This document shows, one piece after another, positions 33,703 to 43,441 of a DNA stretch of 58,751 bases (position 1 is the first letter of the stretch; each line of letters begins with the position of its first letter). The stretch covers positions 1-58,751 of the forward strand of contig NZ_LNCU01000116.1 of the NCBI RefSeq assembly GCF_001542415.1. The letters are read 5' to 3'. Under the pieces are notes generated by a model. It saw only the letters and a list, made by a program, of their open reading frames with translations, searched no databases and was not told where the DNA came from. The position numbers were made by a program, and so were the translations under genes. This DNA is from Bradyrhizobium macuxiense. GTDB lineage: Bacteria; Pseudomonadota; Alphaproteobacteria; Rhizobiales; Xanthobacteraceae.

Positions 33703-34145
33703 TGAGTGAGAAGCATGCGATCACGGTCGAGAAGGTGCTGCCCTACGCGGCCGACAAGATCTGGCAAACGCTGACGACGAGCGATCGGATCGCGAAATGG
33801 CTGATGCCGAACGATTTCGCCGCCGCCGTCGGCCACAAGTTCAATTTCCGCACCGCGCCGCTGGGCGACTGGGACGGCGTCGTGCATTGCGAGGTGCTCG
33901 ATTGCGATCCGCCGCGCCTGTTGCGCTATTCCTGGAAGGGCGGCGCCGACACCAATCCCGCCTACGGCTCAAAGCTTGATTCGGTCGTGACCTGGACGCT
34001 GACGCCGGTCGAGGGCGGCACGCATCTGCGCATGGTGCATGACGGCTTCGTGTTCCCGGGCAACAAGATCGCCTTCGACATGATGAGCCCGGGCTGGGGC
34101 AGGGTGCTCGACGGCATCGCGCGCGTCACCGCGGAAGCGGGTTGA
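33702..34145 (+). CDS. SRPBCC / AHSA1 domain protein
   Basis: The 147-residue product is a single START-like domain with PYAADKIWQTLTTSDRIAKWLMPNDFAAAVGHKFNFR and a C-terminal helix MSPGWGRVLDGIARV, matching AHSA1-like proteins that pair with ArsR regulators. It starts at an ATG sharing one base with the ArsR stop (TGATG); a GTG one codon earlier is also possible. It is paralogous to the protein at 2784, and the ligand is unknown. Confidence 0.88.
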   Translation: MSEKHAITVEKVLPYAADKIWQTLTTSDRIAKWLMPNDFAAAVGHKFNFRTAPLGDWDGVVHCEVLDCDPPRLLRYSWKGGADTNPAYGSKLDSVVTWTLTPVEGGTHLRMVHDGFVFPGNKIAFDMMSPGWGRVLDGIARVTAEAG

Positions 34146-34637
34146 TCACTCGCTCTTGCCGCGCCGCACCGTGATCGAGGCGTCGGTCCTGGTGCGCGTG
34201 CATTCCAGATTGAGGCGGCGATAGCGCATCGTGATGTTGTTGCCGCGGAAGATGCCCATGCGCTTCAGGCAGCGCGACGTGCCGGTGGTGGCATCGTCCT
34301 TCGGCACGGTGAAGATCAGCGCCGTGGCTGAGCCGACCAGGTTGAAGAACTCCGGCTTCATCTTGCGGTCGGTCTTGGCATAGAGCTCGATCGCATAGTC
34401 CTTGCCGCGACAGCCGAGCGACAACTCCTTCGCCGCCGGATGCGTCAGGTACGTGATGTTGGCGGCGGTGAAATTGATCTTCAGCCCTTCGATCTGGCGC
34501 GCGAGCTGCTTGGCGATATCCGCGCAGGGATCGGCATGCGCCGGCGCGGCGGCGAAGGCTGCGAACAGCGCCAGCAAGGCGGCTGACAGGCTGGAACGGA
34601 TGCAAAACGGCAAGCGTCGGCGCGATCGTCCGGTCAT
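34146..34637 (-). CDS. Exported hypothetical protein, 163 aa
   Basis: The product starts MTGRSRRRLPFCIRSSLSAA, a basic signal peptide with cleavage near AHADP. The mature part has cysteines at DPCADI, LGCRGK, SRCLKR and LECTRT, probably two disulfides, in a mostly beta protein. It abuts the convergent AHSA1 gene with no gap. I do not recognise the family; a periplasmic location is inferred from the signal peptide. Confidence 0.7.
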   Translation of the reverse strand: MTGRSRRRLPFCIRSSLSAALLALFAAFAAAPAHADPCADIAKQLARQIEGLKINFTAANITYLTHPAAKELSLGCRGKDYAIELYAKTDRKMKPEFFNLVGSATALIFTVPKDDATTGTSRCLKRMGIFRGNNITMRYRRLNLECTRTRTDASITVRRGKSE

Positions 34638-34734
34638 GAATACCCCCGCAGCATGAATGCGCCAGGGTTCATGCAGGCTCCGGCCGGTGGCGTCAATACA
34701 TACCGCGAGCGCCGGCCGCGGCGGTGCTGACCCG

Positions 34735-35052
34735 TCACGAGGGGCACTTGCCGTCGCGCGCCTTGGAGGCCCCGGCGGCGCGGCGTTCGCAGTCGTTGCC
34801 GTAGGTCTTGCCGTCGCAGCCGCACACCGGCTTGAAGATCTTGTTGCAGATCGAAGGCCTGAACGCGCAGGTGCCGGTCTGGTCAGTACGGCCGCATGTC
34901 CCGGGCTTGAACTGGCAGAACTTGCCGGAACCACACTGCACGCCGGCCAGGCCACCGCACGGCTTGCCGAGGCGGATCGCATGAGCGTCGGTCGGCACCG
35001 ACATCATCAACGCCAGTGCCGCAAACGCGACGAAAACCCGTGCCCACATCAT
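34735..35052 (-). CDS. Secreted Kazal-type protease-inhibitor-like protein
   Basis: The 105-residue product has a signal peptide (MMWARVFVAFAALALMMS, cleavage near AHAIR) and a cysteine-rich body. The C-terminal half CNKIFKPVCGCDGKTYGNDCERRAAG matches the Kazal motif C-x-PVCG-DG-TY-N-C, lacking some of the six canonical cysteines but with extra pairs upstream (CGGLAGVQCGSGKFC). Kazal domains inhibit serine proteases in animals; small bacterial versions are known but uncharacterised. The long upstream frame extension was rejected. Confidence 0.8.
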   Translation of the reverse strand: MMWARVFVAFAALALMMSVPTDAHAIRLGKPCGGLAGVQCGSGKFCQFKPGTCGRTDQTGTCAFRPSICNKIFKPVCGCDGKTYGNDCERRAAGASKARDGKCPS

Positions 35053-35284
35053 GGACTCCCTCGATAAATAGCTCCCTCGGCCGGTTTCATGGAGCGTTCG
35101 GCAATCCAGCAGCCCGGGATGACATGCCTTGAGGAATACCACACGTATCTGCGGTTTCCGCGCATGGCTGGGGACGGCCGGCTTCCCTTTCCTTTGTCCG
35201 AAAAATGCTTAGAACGGCTCTATGTTGCCGGCGGCCCTCATGGCCGATACGGCCTTCCGAACCGTGCAGCCCAAAGAGCAGCCC

Positions 35285-36940
<1,656 letters not shown>

Positions 36941-36949
36941 GAATCCGGG

Positions 36950-37624
36950 TTGAGGGCGATCGGCCTCGACGGGTTCTCCAAAGGCTGGGTCGCCGTCAGC
37001 ATCGACGGCGACCTGCGGACGATCTCCTTCCATTCCGATATCGCCGACGCGCTCGCTGGTCCGTTCGACTGCGCCGGCATCGATATTCCGATCGGCATGA
37101 CCGACGACGGCGAGCGCGCCTGCGATCGTCTCGCGCGTGACCGGTTACGCCCGCACACGTCGCGCGTCTTCACCGGTGCACGACGCTGGCTATGGGAGGA
37201 GTTTTCCGATCCCGACAAGGCGAACGATGACGCAAGGCGCCGCGGCCAGACGCGGGTCTCGCGCCAGCTCTGGCATCTCGGCAAGAAGATCATGGAGGTC
37301 GACGCCTTCGTGCGCGCCAACGCTGCGCGCGACATCCGCGAGGTCCACCCTGAATTGGTGTTCCTGCGGCTGAACGGCGGCAAGCCGCTGGCGGCGAAGA
37401 AATCGGAAGAGGGCGATGCCCTTCGCCGCAGGCTGCTCAGGCGCGAGGGCTTTCGCGAGATCGATCACTGGCTGACGGATGCGCGGATCGGCGCCCGCGC
37501 GAAACGCGACGACGTGCTCGATGCCTGTGCGGTCGCGCTCGCCGCGCGCGACCCTCACGGCAGCGTTCCCGAAGGAACTGCGCCGCGCGACGCGCAGGGT
37601 GTGCCGATGCAGATCTGGTTCTAA
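36950..37624 (+). CDS. DUF429 domain protein
   Basis: The 224-residue product begins (TTG start) MRAIGLDGFSKGWVAVSI, the DUF429 N terminus with the G-x-D pattern and an RNase H-like beta start, followed by GIDIPIGM and HPELVFLRLNGG, then the C-terminal KRDDVLDACAVALAA. The RNase H-like fold is inferred. It starts nine bases after fumarase, so read-through expression is likely. The start codon is uncertain because the ribosome binding site is weak. Confidence 0.8.
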   Translation: MRAIGLDGFSKGWVAVSIDGDLRTISFHSDIADALAGPFDCAGIDIPIGMTDDGERACDRLARDRLRPHTSRVFTGARRWLWEEFSDPDKANDDARRRGQTRVSRQLWHLGKKIMEVDAFVRANAARDIREVHPELVFLRLNGGKPLAAKKSEEGDALRRRLLRREGFREIDHWLTDARIGARAKRDDVLDACAVALAARDPHGSVPEGTAPRDAQGVPMQIWF

Positions 37625-37786
37625 TCCTACTGCGTCACACACCTCGCAACCCTCATGGTGAGGAGCGCGGAACGCGCGTCTCCGGACGATGCTTGCATCG
37701 CCGGGCGAACCATGAGGCTCCATCTGTGGCCTACATCCTTCGAGACGCCCGCTTCGCGGTCTCCTCAGGGGCGACGGTCTATCCTT

Positions 37787-37894
37787 CGTCATTGCGAGCC
37801 AACGGGTCCGGCCTCTGGCCGGCCCGATGACAGGCTCCGCGAAGCAATCCATCGCGCTGCAGACGCATGGATTGCTTCGCTCGTCGCAATGACG
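37787..37894. repeat. Dispersed palindrome, family A copy 2
   Basis: Begins CGTCATTGCGAG and ends TCGCAATGACG with the inner AAGCAATCCAT/ATGGATTGCTT pair. The left arm carries an extra block, CCGGCCTCTGGCCGGCCC, itself an inverted repeat, so it is longer than copies 1 and 3. I found no gene in the 381-base gap (37625-38005) holding it. Confidence 0.8.
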
Positions 37895-38005
37895 AGGTCT
37901 TCGGGACGATCCTGCCGAGCATGCGCTTGATAAAACGAGAGCCGCGCCAGTGATCGGCGCGGCTCAAATGTACGAGGCGGATGATCTATCCGCCCATTCA
38001 ATGCC

Positions 38006-38302
38006 TCAGGCGCGCGTGCCTGTGAAGGGGAAGTTGCCCATCGGGCCGATGCCCATCTCGCCGGAAATGCTGTCGCCCGAGACCTTGCCGCTGAAGTCGA
38101 GCGTGAGCGGCATCGGATTGGTGATCGACACCTTCCAGGCGACGTCGTCACCATTCACGGTGCCGTCGAAGATTTCGGTGGAGTTGCCCTCGGCACCCTG
38201 CGTGCCGGTGAGCGCGCCACCCGAGCTCGCCAGCGACAGCGTCGCCTTGCGCTCACCCATCGGCGTCGTCATGGTGAGATTCCAGTTTCCGTCCACCGCC
38301 AT
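38006..38302 (-). CDS. Small beta-rich hypothetical protein, 98 aa
   Basis: The product starts MAVDGNWNLTMTTPMGERKATLSL and alternates strands ending FDGTVNGDDVAWKVSITNPMPLTLDFSGKVSGDSISGEMGIGPMGNFPFTGTRA. This looks like half of a lipocalin-like or beta-sandwich fold with repeated G-turns. No signal peptide. It may bind a lipid or small molecule, but there is no direct evidence. Confidence 0.65.
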   Translation of the reverse strand: MAVDGNWNLTMTTPMGERKATLSLASSGGALTGTQGAEGNSTEIFDGTVNGDDVAWKVSITNPMPLTLDFSGKVSGDSISGEMGIGPMGNFPFTGTRA

Positions 38303-38385
38303 TGATGTCTCCCCTCGAGATGAAAGCGTGCGGGGGGGTATAACCCATCTCGCCGCGCAAGCCTAACGCTTTGAGCCTGCGGCGT

Positions 38386-38940
38386 TCAGGCGCGGGCGGC
38401 GGCGCGCAGCCGGTTGGTGACCAGGAAGCGGAAGACGACATACTGGATCGCGAAGGCGGCGACCTTGGCGCCGGCCGCGACCACGGTCACATAGGTCGCC
38501 CACAGCTTCAGGTCGCCGGTCGACGCGATGGCGATCGTACCGGCGCCAAGCGCAAACATCAGGATGGCCCAGGCATAGCCCGCGACCGTGACGTATTCCG
38601 GGATCACGTCGACGACCCGCGGCGGCATGTAGCGCAGCATCCAGCCGCGCTTGAGCATGATGGCGCCGATCGCGAAATGCGCGATCGCGGGCTTGGCCAG
38701 CACGAAGCGCGGATCGTTGGTCAGCAATGTCGCGGTGCCGAGCACGATGACGAGCGCGAGGCTCGCCCAGGTCATGAAGCCGAGCGCTTCGCCCTTGGCG
38801 CGGGAATAGACGGCTTGCGCGATCGCGCCCGCGATCGCAACGCCGGTGGCGAGCAGCACATTGTCGGTCGCGAGATAGACCGCCAGGAACACAATGGTGG
38901 AGAGAAAGTCGCTCGCGAGCTTGGCCAATACGCTCTTCAT
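38386..38940 (-). CDS. YciB/IspZ-like septation membrane protein
   Basis: The 184-residue product has about five transmembrane helices, beginning KLASDFLSTIVFLAVYLATDNVLLATGVAIAGAIAQ, and the block FVLAKPAIAHFAIGAIMLKRGWMLRYMPP typical of the YciB (IspA/IspZ intracellular septation protein) family. YciB acts in cell-envelope maintenance; its molecular function is unclear. It ends a leftward cluster with the membrane protein at 39038 and the oxygenase at 39905, 97 bases after the former. Confidence 0.7.
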   Translation of the reverse strand: MKSVLAKLASDFLSTIVFLAVYLATDNVLLATGVAIAGAIAQAVYSRAKGEALGFMTWASLALVIVLGTATLLTNDPRFVLAKPAIAHFAIGAIMLKRGWMLRYMPPRVVDVIPEYVTVAGYAWAILMFALGAGTIAIASTGDLKLWATYVTVVAAGAKVAAFAIQYVVFRFLVTNRLRAAARA

Positions 38941-39037
38941 CGTCGTGCCTTCCGTTTCCTCTGGCGTTTGATCGTTGTCGTGGTGCGGTCGTCGCGTCAG
39001 GTGGCGTCGGTTCTGGGTTCAGCCAGAACCGAGACGC

Positions 39038-39613
39038 TTACGGCGAGGGCAGGGCGTTGGCCGGCGGCGCCCCGAACCTGGCCTTGCGATACTCCGGATA
39101 CCATTTGGTGAAGAGGATCGCGCTGTTGCGGGCGGCGAAGGCGATCAGGAGGCCCGACCACAGCGGCAGACCGGGCACATAGAGCACGGCGATGTTGCCG
39201 ATCGCCATCAGCAGGAATGCGCCGGTCCAGGCCCAGGTCAGCAGGTAGTTGGTGTGCACGAAGCCGGCATATTGCATGGTCTTCGCGTCGACCATCTCGC
39301 GTGCATATTGCAGCGTGAAGGGATGCCGAAACACGATCGACAGCAACGCCACCGAGAGCAGGCCGGCATTTACGGCGAAACTCACCGCGTTGCTGCTGAG
39401 CGTCGCATCGACGAAGGTGAGATAGCAGCCGATCGCGGTGAACACGGCCACCGAGCCGACGGTGAGGATCTTCATAGTGCGGCCGCGCGCGATGTCGATC
39501 GCGATCACGGCAAGGCAGATGAGAGTGGCCCAGAACAGGCTCACGGTGGCCGATGTGACCAGCGACAACAAGGCGAGGGCGCCGTAGGGAGCGAGGATCA
39601 GGAAGATCGTCAT
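39038..39613 (-). CDS. Polytopic membrane protein in TetR-controlled cluster
   Basis: The 191-residue product has six hydrophobic segments, such as TIFLILAPYGALALLSLV, KILTVGSVAVFTAIGCYLTFV and LLTWAWTGAFLLMAIGNIAVL, with a conserved-looking loop FRHPFTLQYAREMVDAKTM. No substrate or named family is known to me. Its promoter region (39632-39703) carries two copies of the operator found at the TetR/oxygenase promoter, so it is probably a target of the TetR repressor at 41421. Confidence 0.75.
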   Translation of the reverse strand: MTIFLILAPYGALALLSLVTSATVSLFWATLICLAVIAIDIARGRTMKILTVGSVAVFTAIGCYLTFVDATLSSNAVSFAVNAGLLSVALLSIVFRHPFTLQYAREMVDAKTMQYAGFVHTNYLLTWAWTGAFLLMAIGNIAVLYVPGLPLWSGLLIAFAARNSAILFTKWYPEYRKARFGAPPANALPSP

Positions 39614-39631
39614 GAGAAGCCTCGAAGGCTA

Positions 39632-39703
39632 ATCTTTACATCGTAAAGATAACCTAAGCGCAGACGGTGGTATCGTCAAGCGAAATCTTTACAGTGTCAA
39701 AAT
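39632..39703 (-). promoter_or_regulatory. TetR-type double operator and promoter of membrane gene
   Basis: A perfect palindrome ATCTTTACATCGTAAAGAT (39632-39650) sits directly after the predicted -10 (AACCTA on +, TAGGTT on the minus strand, 39651-39656). The -35 TTGACG (minus strand) lies at 39674-39679 with a 17-base spacer. An imperfect second copy is at 39685-39703. The same arrangement, with the same spacing, occurs at 41329-41401 before the oxygenase. Operator identity is inferred from the repeated palindrome. Confidence 0.8.
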
Positions 39704-39782
39704 CGTGAACGGCTGGTGATATGCAAAGAATTTCGTGGGGATGATGGCAGGAAGCATCCGCCTGCCTGCCGCACCTCTGCTT

Positions 39783-39868
39783 CGTCATGGCCGGGCTTGC
39801 CCCGGCCATCCACGTCTTTCTTGGCTGAACCAAAAACGTGGATGCCCGGCTCAAGGCCGGGCATGACG
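39783..39868. repeat. Dispersed palindrome, family C
   Basis: An inverted repeat with arms CGTCATGGCCGGGCTTG and its near complement ending CGGGCATGACG, around an inner CCACGT/ACGTGG pair. It lies just downstream of the oxygenase stop (39905 on minus strand) and could form its terminator hairpin. Confidence 0.75.
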
Positions 39869-39904
39869 AGTTCGCGGACCGACTGACCAAAAGGGCGACG
39901 GCGC

Positions 39905-41308
39905 CTACCGCGCCCCGACCCAATTGCCGTGGAAGCCGTCGGGCACGCGATGGCCGAGATGCACCAGCGCGATCGGGCCGGCCTCGACATCGGTCGCGTT
40001 GAAGATGGCGAGATCGCTGCGGTTCTCGCGGGCGCGCCAGACCACGGCGAGCAGCCAACCGTCGCCTTCGGCGGCGTCACGGGCGCGTTCGACGAAGATC
40101 GGCTCCGAGATGGTATCACCGGCGGGCAGCAGGTAATGACCGAGCCGCTTGCCCTTGCCATCGACATGCACGATGCCCGACAGCGCGCCGAACATCGGCA
40201 GATCGGGATTGGCGCAGGCGTACCAGCCATGATTGCTCGAAAGCCCGGCGCGGCGATCGTCGACGCGGGGGAATTCGCCGGTGAGATCGTCGAGATAGGT
40301 TTGCGTGAAGCGGTCGGTATTGCCCGAGAGATCGAAGGTCCAGCGGCAATAGCGCGCGCGGTTCTTTCTCGGATCGGTCGGCGAGCCGTCGGGATGGTTG
40401 AACAGCGGCGCTTCCTCGAACTGCATCACGTCGGCCATGATGCGATTGCCCTCTTCCCACGCATTCATCACGTGGAACACGTAGCAGGTCTCGGCGCGGA
40501 ACCAGACGATGTCCTTCGAGGCACCGTTGCGCTTCATCACGCCGATATAGGCGCCTTTCTCAGGCTCCCAGGCATAGGGCGCCTGTCCGCGCATCGCGCG
40601 CTGCATGCTGCCGGTGATGGGCAGGATCGGAAACAGCACGTGGTTCGCGGTCACGATGAAGTCGTGCACCATGCTGGCATAGGGCGCTTCAAAGCGTTCG
40701 AACCGCGTCACCACGCCGGACGCATCGATCGCGCCGTATGACAGCGCCGGCGTCAACGGGCCCGCGGCGTTGTAGCCGAAGAACACCAGTTCGCCGGTCA
40801 CCGGATCGATCTTGGGATGTGCAGTGAAGGGGCCGGAGATTGCGCCCTTGTAATCGCAGTAGCCAAGGCGATTGAGCGTGCCGGGTTCGATCTCGGTGGG
40901 CAAATGACTCTCGACGAGAGCGAGCAGCCGGCCGCCATGGAAGATGATGTTGGTGTTGGCGACGCAGCCATCGGCCGTGATGTCGGCAGGCGTGTCCGGC
41001 AGCTTGCGGCCGAAGCCGCCGAACAGCGCGCGCCCGGCATCGTGCTCGGCCTGCCATTTCGGCGTGCGGACCCAGCGGTTGCGATAGCTGGCGCGGCCGT
41101 TCTCGAGATGGAAGGCGTGCAGCATGCCGTCGCCGACGAACCAGTGCGCGCCCGGCGCGTCAAACTGCGGATTGGGGCCGTTGCGATAGAGTGTGCCGTT
41201 CAGCTCGCGCGGCAGTTCGCCCGTGATCTTCAGGAAGGGCGCATCGGCTTCAAAGGGAATCGGCGCAAGATTGGTCCGCGCCGCATTTGACGTCACCTGG
41301 TCGAGCAT
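39905..41308 (-). CDS. Carotenoid-cleavage/stilbenoid-type oxygenase
   Basis: The 467-residue protein belongs to the carotenoid cleavage oxygenase family (RPE65/NOV superfamily), non-haem iron enzymes that cleave C=C bonds. Family features are visible: LYRNGPNP near the N terminus, HWFVGDGMLHAF, and candidate iron histidines H164 (TAHPK), H215 (MVHDF), H279 (YVFHV) and H460 (FHGNW), at the expected spacing. No signal peptide. Whether it acts on carotenoids, apocarotenoids or lignostilbenes cannot be told. Its promoter carries the double operator (41329-41401) shared with the divergent TetR gene. Confidence 0.92.
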   Translation of the reverse strand: MLDQVTSNAARTNLAPIPFEADAPFLKITGELPRELNGTLYRNGPNPQFDAPGAHWFVGDGMLHAFHLENGRASYRNRWVRTPKWQAEHDAGRALFGGFGRKLPDTPADITADGCVANTNIIFHGGRLLALVESHLPTEIEPGTLNRLGYCDYKGAISGPFTAHPKIDPVTGELVFFGYNAAGPLTPALSYGAIDASGVVTRFERFEAPYASMVHDFIVTANHVLFPILPITGSMQRAMRGQAPYAWEPEKGAYIGVMKRNGASKDIVWFRAETCYVFHVMNAWEEGNRIMADVMQFEEAPLFNHPDGSPTDPRKNRARYCRWTFDLSGNTDRFTQTYLDDLTGEFPRVDDRRAGLSSNHGWYACANPDLPMFGALSGIVHVDGKGKRLGHYLLPAGDTISEPIFVERARDAAEGDGWLLAVVWRARENRSDLAIFNATDVEAGPIALVHLGHRVPDGFHGNWVGAR

Positions 41309-41328
41309 CGCACGCTTCCTCCATGTTT

Positions 41329-41414
41329 ATCTTTACATCGTAAAGATGTTGATAGGAGCGGACCTCGAGATCGTCAAGCAAAATCTTTACACTGTAAAAA
41401 TTGCGTCATATAAC
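41329..41414. promoter_or_regulatory. Divergent promoter region with two TetR-type operators
   Basis: Operator 1 is ATCTTTACATCGTAAAGAT (41329-41347), directly after the oxygenase -10 (TATCAA on minus, 41349-41354); its -35 TTGACG is at 41372-41377 with a 17-base spacer. Operator 2 (41383-41401) reads ATCTTTAC-ACT-GTAAAAAT and covers the -35 (TTTACA, 41386-41391) of the rightward tetR promoter, whose -10 TATAAC is at 41409-41414 with a 17-base spacer. The TetR start codon begins six bases later, so the tetR mRNA may be leaderless. Confidence 0.85.
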
Positions 41415-41420
41415 GGCGTC

Positions 41421-42146
41421 ATGGCTAGAATCTCCAAGGAAAACAAGGCGAGCCGACCGGCGCCGACCCGCGCGCGGCGCGCCGCCCGGGTCGCGGCCGA
41501 TCGTCCTGCGGCGCGGCGGCGTGCCAGCGATGCGCCGTACCATCATGGCGACCTGCACGAGGCGCTGCTGAAGGCGGCCGAGCTGGTGCTCGAGCGCGAC
41601 GGGCTTGCGGGGTTGACGCTGCGCGCGGTGGCGCGCGAGGCCGGCGTGTCGCATGCCGCGCCGACGCATCATTTCGGCGATCTCACCGGCCTCGTCAGCG
41701 AGCTCGCCGCGATCGGCTTCCGCCAGTTCAACGAGGCGATGATCGCCGCCGGTGCGTCCGGTGCCACGCCGAACGAGAAGGGGCTGGCGCGCGCCAAGGC
41801 CTATATCGCCTACGCGCAGGCGCATCCCGGCATGTACGGCCTGATGTTCCGCACCGAGCGGCTGGACATGAAACGGCCGTCGCTGCACGAGGCGGCGAAT
41901 GCCTCGTTCGCCGGGCTCGCCGGCTCGATCGGCGAGAGCCGTCACGAGCAGATCCACGAACGGGCGCTGTCGCTCGATCAGGCCGCGGCGATCGTGCGCG
42001 CCTGGTCGCTGGTCCATGGCTTCACAATGCTGCTGCTCGACGGACGCCTGACCGACGTGTTGAACCGGATGCCGCCCGGCAATACCGTGGAGATGCTGCT
42101 CGAGGCGATGCTGAGGGGTTCGGTCAACAAGCCGCCCGGGTGTTAG
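41421..42146 (+). CDS. TetR/AcrR-family transcriptional regulator
   Basis: The 241-residue product has a long Arg-rich N-terminal tail (about 1-38), then the TetR helix-turn-helix domain (LHEALLKAAELVLERDGLAGLTLRAVAREAGVSHAAPTHHFGD, about 41-85) and a C-terminal ligand-binding domain. TetR proteins repress target genes until a ligand binds. Two palindromic operators in its own promoter and two at another gene cluster point to a local regulon with the oxygenase and membrane genes; the inducer is unknown. The OsmC gene follows 38 bases later and may be co-transcribed. Confidence 0.9.
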   Translation: MARISKENKASRPAPTRARRAARVAADRPAARRRASDAPYHHGDLHEALLKAAELVLERDGLAGLTLRAVAREAGVSHAAPTHHFGDLTGLVSELAAIGFRQFNEAMIAAGASGATPNEKGLARAKAYIAYAQAHPGMYGLMFRTERLDMKRPSLHEAANASFAGLAGSIGESRHEQIHERALSLDQAAAIVRAWSLVHGFTMLLLDGRLTDVLNRMPPGNTVEMLLEAMLRGSVNKPPGC

Positions 42147-42184
42147 CCAAGGCTTGGTCCGGAAAGTGTGTATGCGGAGATCGT

Positions 42185-42661
42185 ATGAGCGGGAAGATAC
42201 ATACCTACGACGTGAAAGTGACGTGGACCGGCAATGTGGGCAACGGCACGAAGGCTTATCGAGATTACAAGCGCGACCATGAGATAATGGCGGCCGGCAA
42301 ACCGACCATCGCCGGGTCTTCCGATCCGAGCTTTCGAGGCGACCGCACGCGGTGGAACCCGGAAGACCTGCTCGTCGCGGCGTTGTCCGCCTGTCATAAG
42401 CTCTGGTACCTCGGGCTTTGTGCGCAATCCGGTGTGAACGTCTTGTCCTATGAGGACGATGCGTACGGCACCATGGTCGAGGAAGCGGGTGGCGCGGGGC
42501 AGTTCACAGCGGTCGTTCTCCGTCCCAGAATCGTGATCGATGCTTCATCGGATATCCAGGTCGCCCGCGAGCTGCACCACAAGGCGCACGAGCAATGCTT
42601 TATTGCGAGGTCGGTGAATTTCCCGGTCGAGAACGAACCGGACATCACCGTCGCCGCTTGA
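42185..42661 (+). CDS. OsmC/Ohr-family peroxidase-like protein
   Basis: The 158-residue product has the OsmC fold with the two redox cysteines: Cys70 in ALSACHKLWYLG and Cys138 in AHEQCFIARSVNFPV, plus an RWNPEDLLVAAL helix. OsmC/Ohr proteins reduce organic hydroperoxides via these thiols. The start at 42185 follows GGAGATCGT. It is downstream of the TetR gene on the same strand. Confidence 0.9.
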   Translation: MSGKIHTYDVKVTWTGNVGNGTKAYRDYKRDHEIMAAGKPTIAGSSDPSFRGDRTRWNPEDLLVAALSACHKLWYLGLCAQSGVNVLSYEDDAYGTMVEEAGGAGQFTAVVLRPRIVIDASSDIQVARELHHKAHEQCFIARSVNFPVENEPDITVAA

Positions 42662-42676
42662 ACGATCTTGGCGCAT

Positions 42677-43279
42677 CTAGCGCCTCGTCAGCGACGTCGT
42701 CCGGCCGCTCTGGCCGATCGTCTTCACCTTGTCCTCGCCGCATTTGAAGCCGCGGGCGAAGCCGTCGGCGGCCTGCCGTGCCAGATCATTGGCGTTGGGG
42801 TTGGCGGCCACATCGACATAGGCAACGTGACACACCGCGCCGGGCGGCAGCCGCGTCACGGCGAGCATCGGCCTTGAGACGGGGCCGCCTTGCTTGTCCA
42901 GCGTGTCGTTATCGGCGATCAGCCAGCGCTGGATGATTGCGAAGGGCTTGTTGCCGGCCGTGCGCCATTCGACTGTATCCATGGTCGAGCTGAACGGGCC
43001 GAACCAGGCCTGTGCGGCGGGTTCCCTGGCCGCGGCCTCATGGTTTCGGCCGACCGAAACCACTTCGCGCAGGTCTCCCTCGCTGATCAGCACCACAAGG
43101 CCCGATCGGCCCGGGCACACCCGCGTGGTGCCGCCGTCCTCTTCGCCGGGCTTGCCGATCATGCGGCAATGCTTCGGTGCCGTCGATGTGTAGCTGCTGC
43201 TGAACGTTTCGGCAGCGGCCTGACCGGCATTTGTGCCGGCGAGGGCCGCAACAACTGTTGCAATTGTGAGGTATTTCAT
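42677..43279 (-). CDS. Exported hypothetical protein, 200 aa
   Basis: The product starts MKYLTIATVVAALAG with a signal peptide (cleavage near AAAET). The mature part has cysteines at HCRMIG, RVCPGR, AVCHVA and FKCGED, and a beta-rich central region (WFGPFSSTMDTVEWRTAGNKPFAIIQRW). The family is not known to me. It is convergent with the OsmC gene and divergent from the SET-domain gene. Confidence 0.7.
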   Translation of the reverse strand: MKYLTIATVVAALAGTNAGQAAAETFSSSYTSTAPKHCRMIGKPGEEDGGTTRVCPGRSGLVVLISEGDLREVVSVGRNHEAAAREPAAQAWFGPFSSTMDTVEWRTAGNKPFAIIQRWLIADNDTLDKQGGPVSRPMLAVTRLPPGAVCHVAYVDVAANPNANDLARQAADGFARGFKCGEDKVKTIGQSGRTTSLTRR

Positions 43280-43441
43280 CGGGAAGACCTGCAATCCGGG
43301 CCAGTTTGTGTCTGACATGTGCAATCTGGGGAAGGTTCAAGAGACACGCGGGAAAGACCTGACAGGGGCGCGGAATCGTCCTAGAAGGGCGGCTTCGCCA
43401 TTTCTGTTGCCTGCACCTTGCGTGCCGTAACCTCGATCGTC

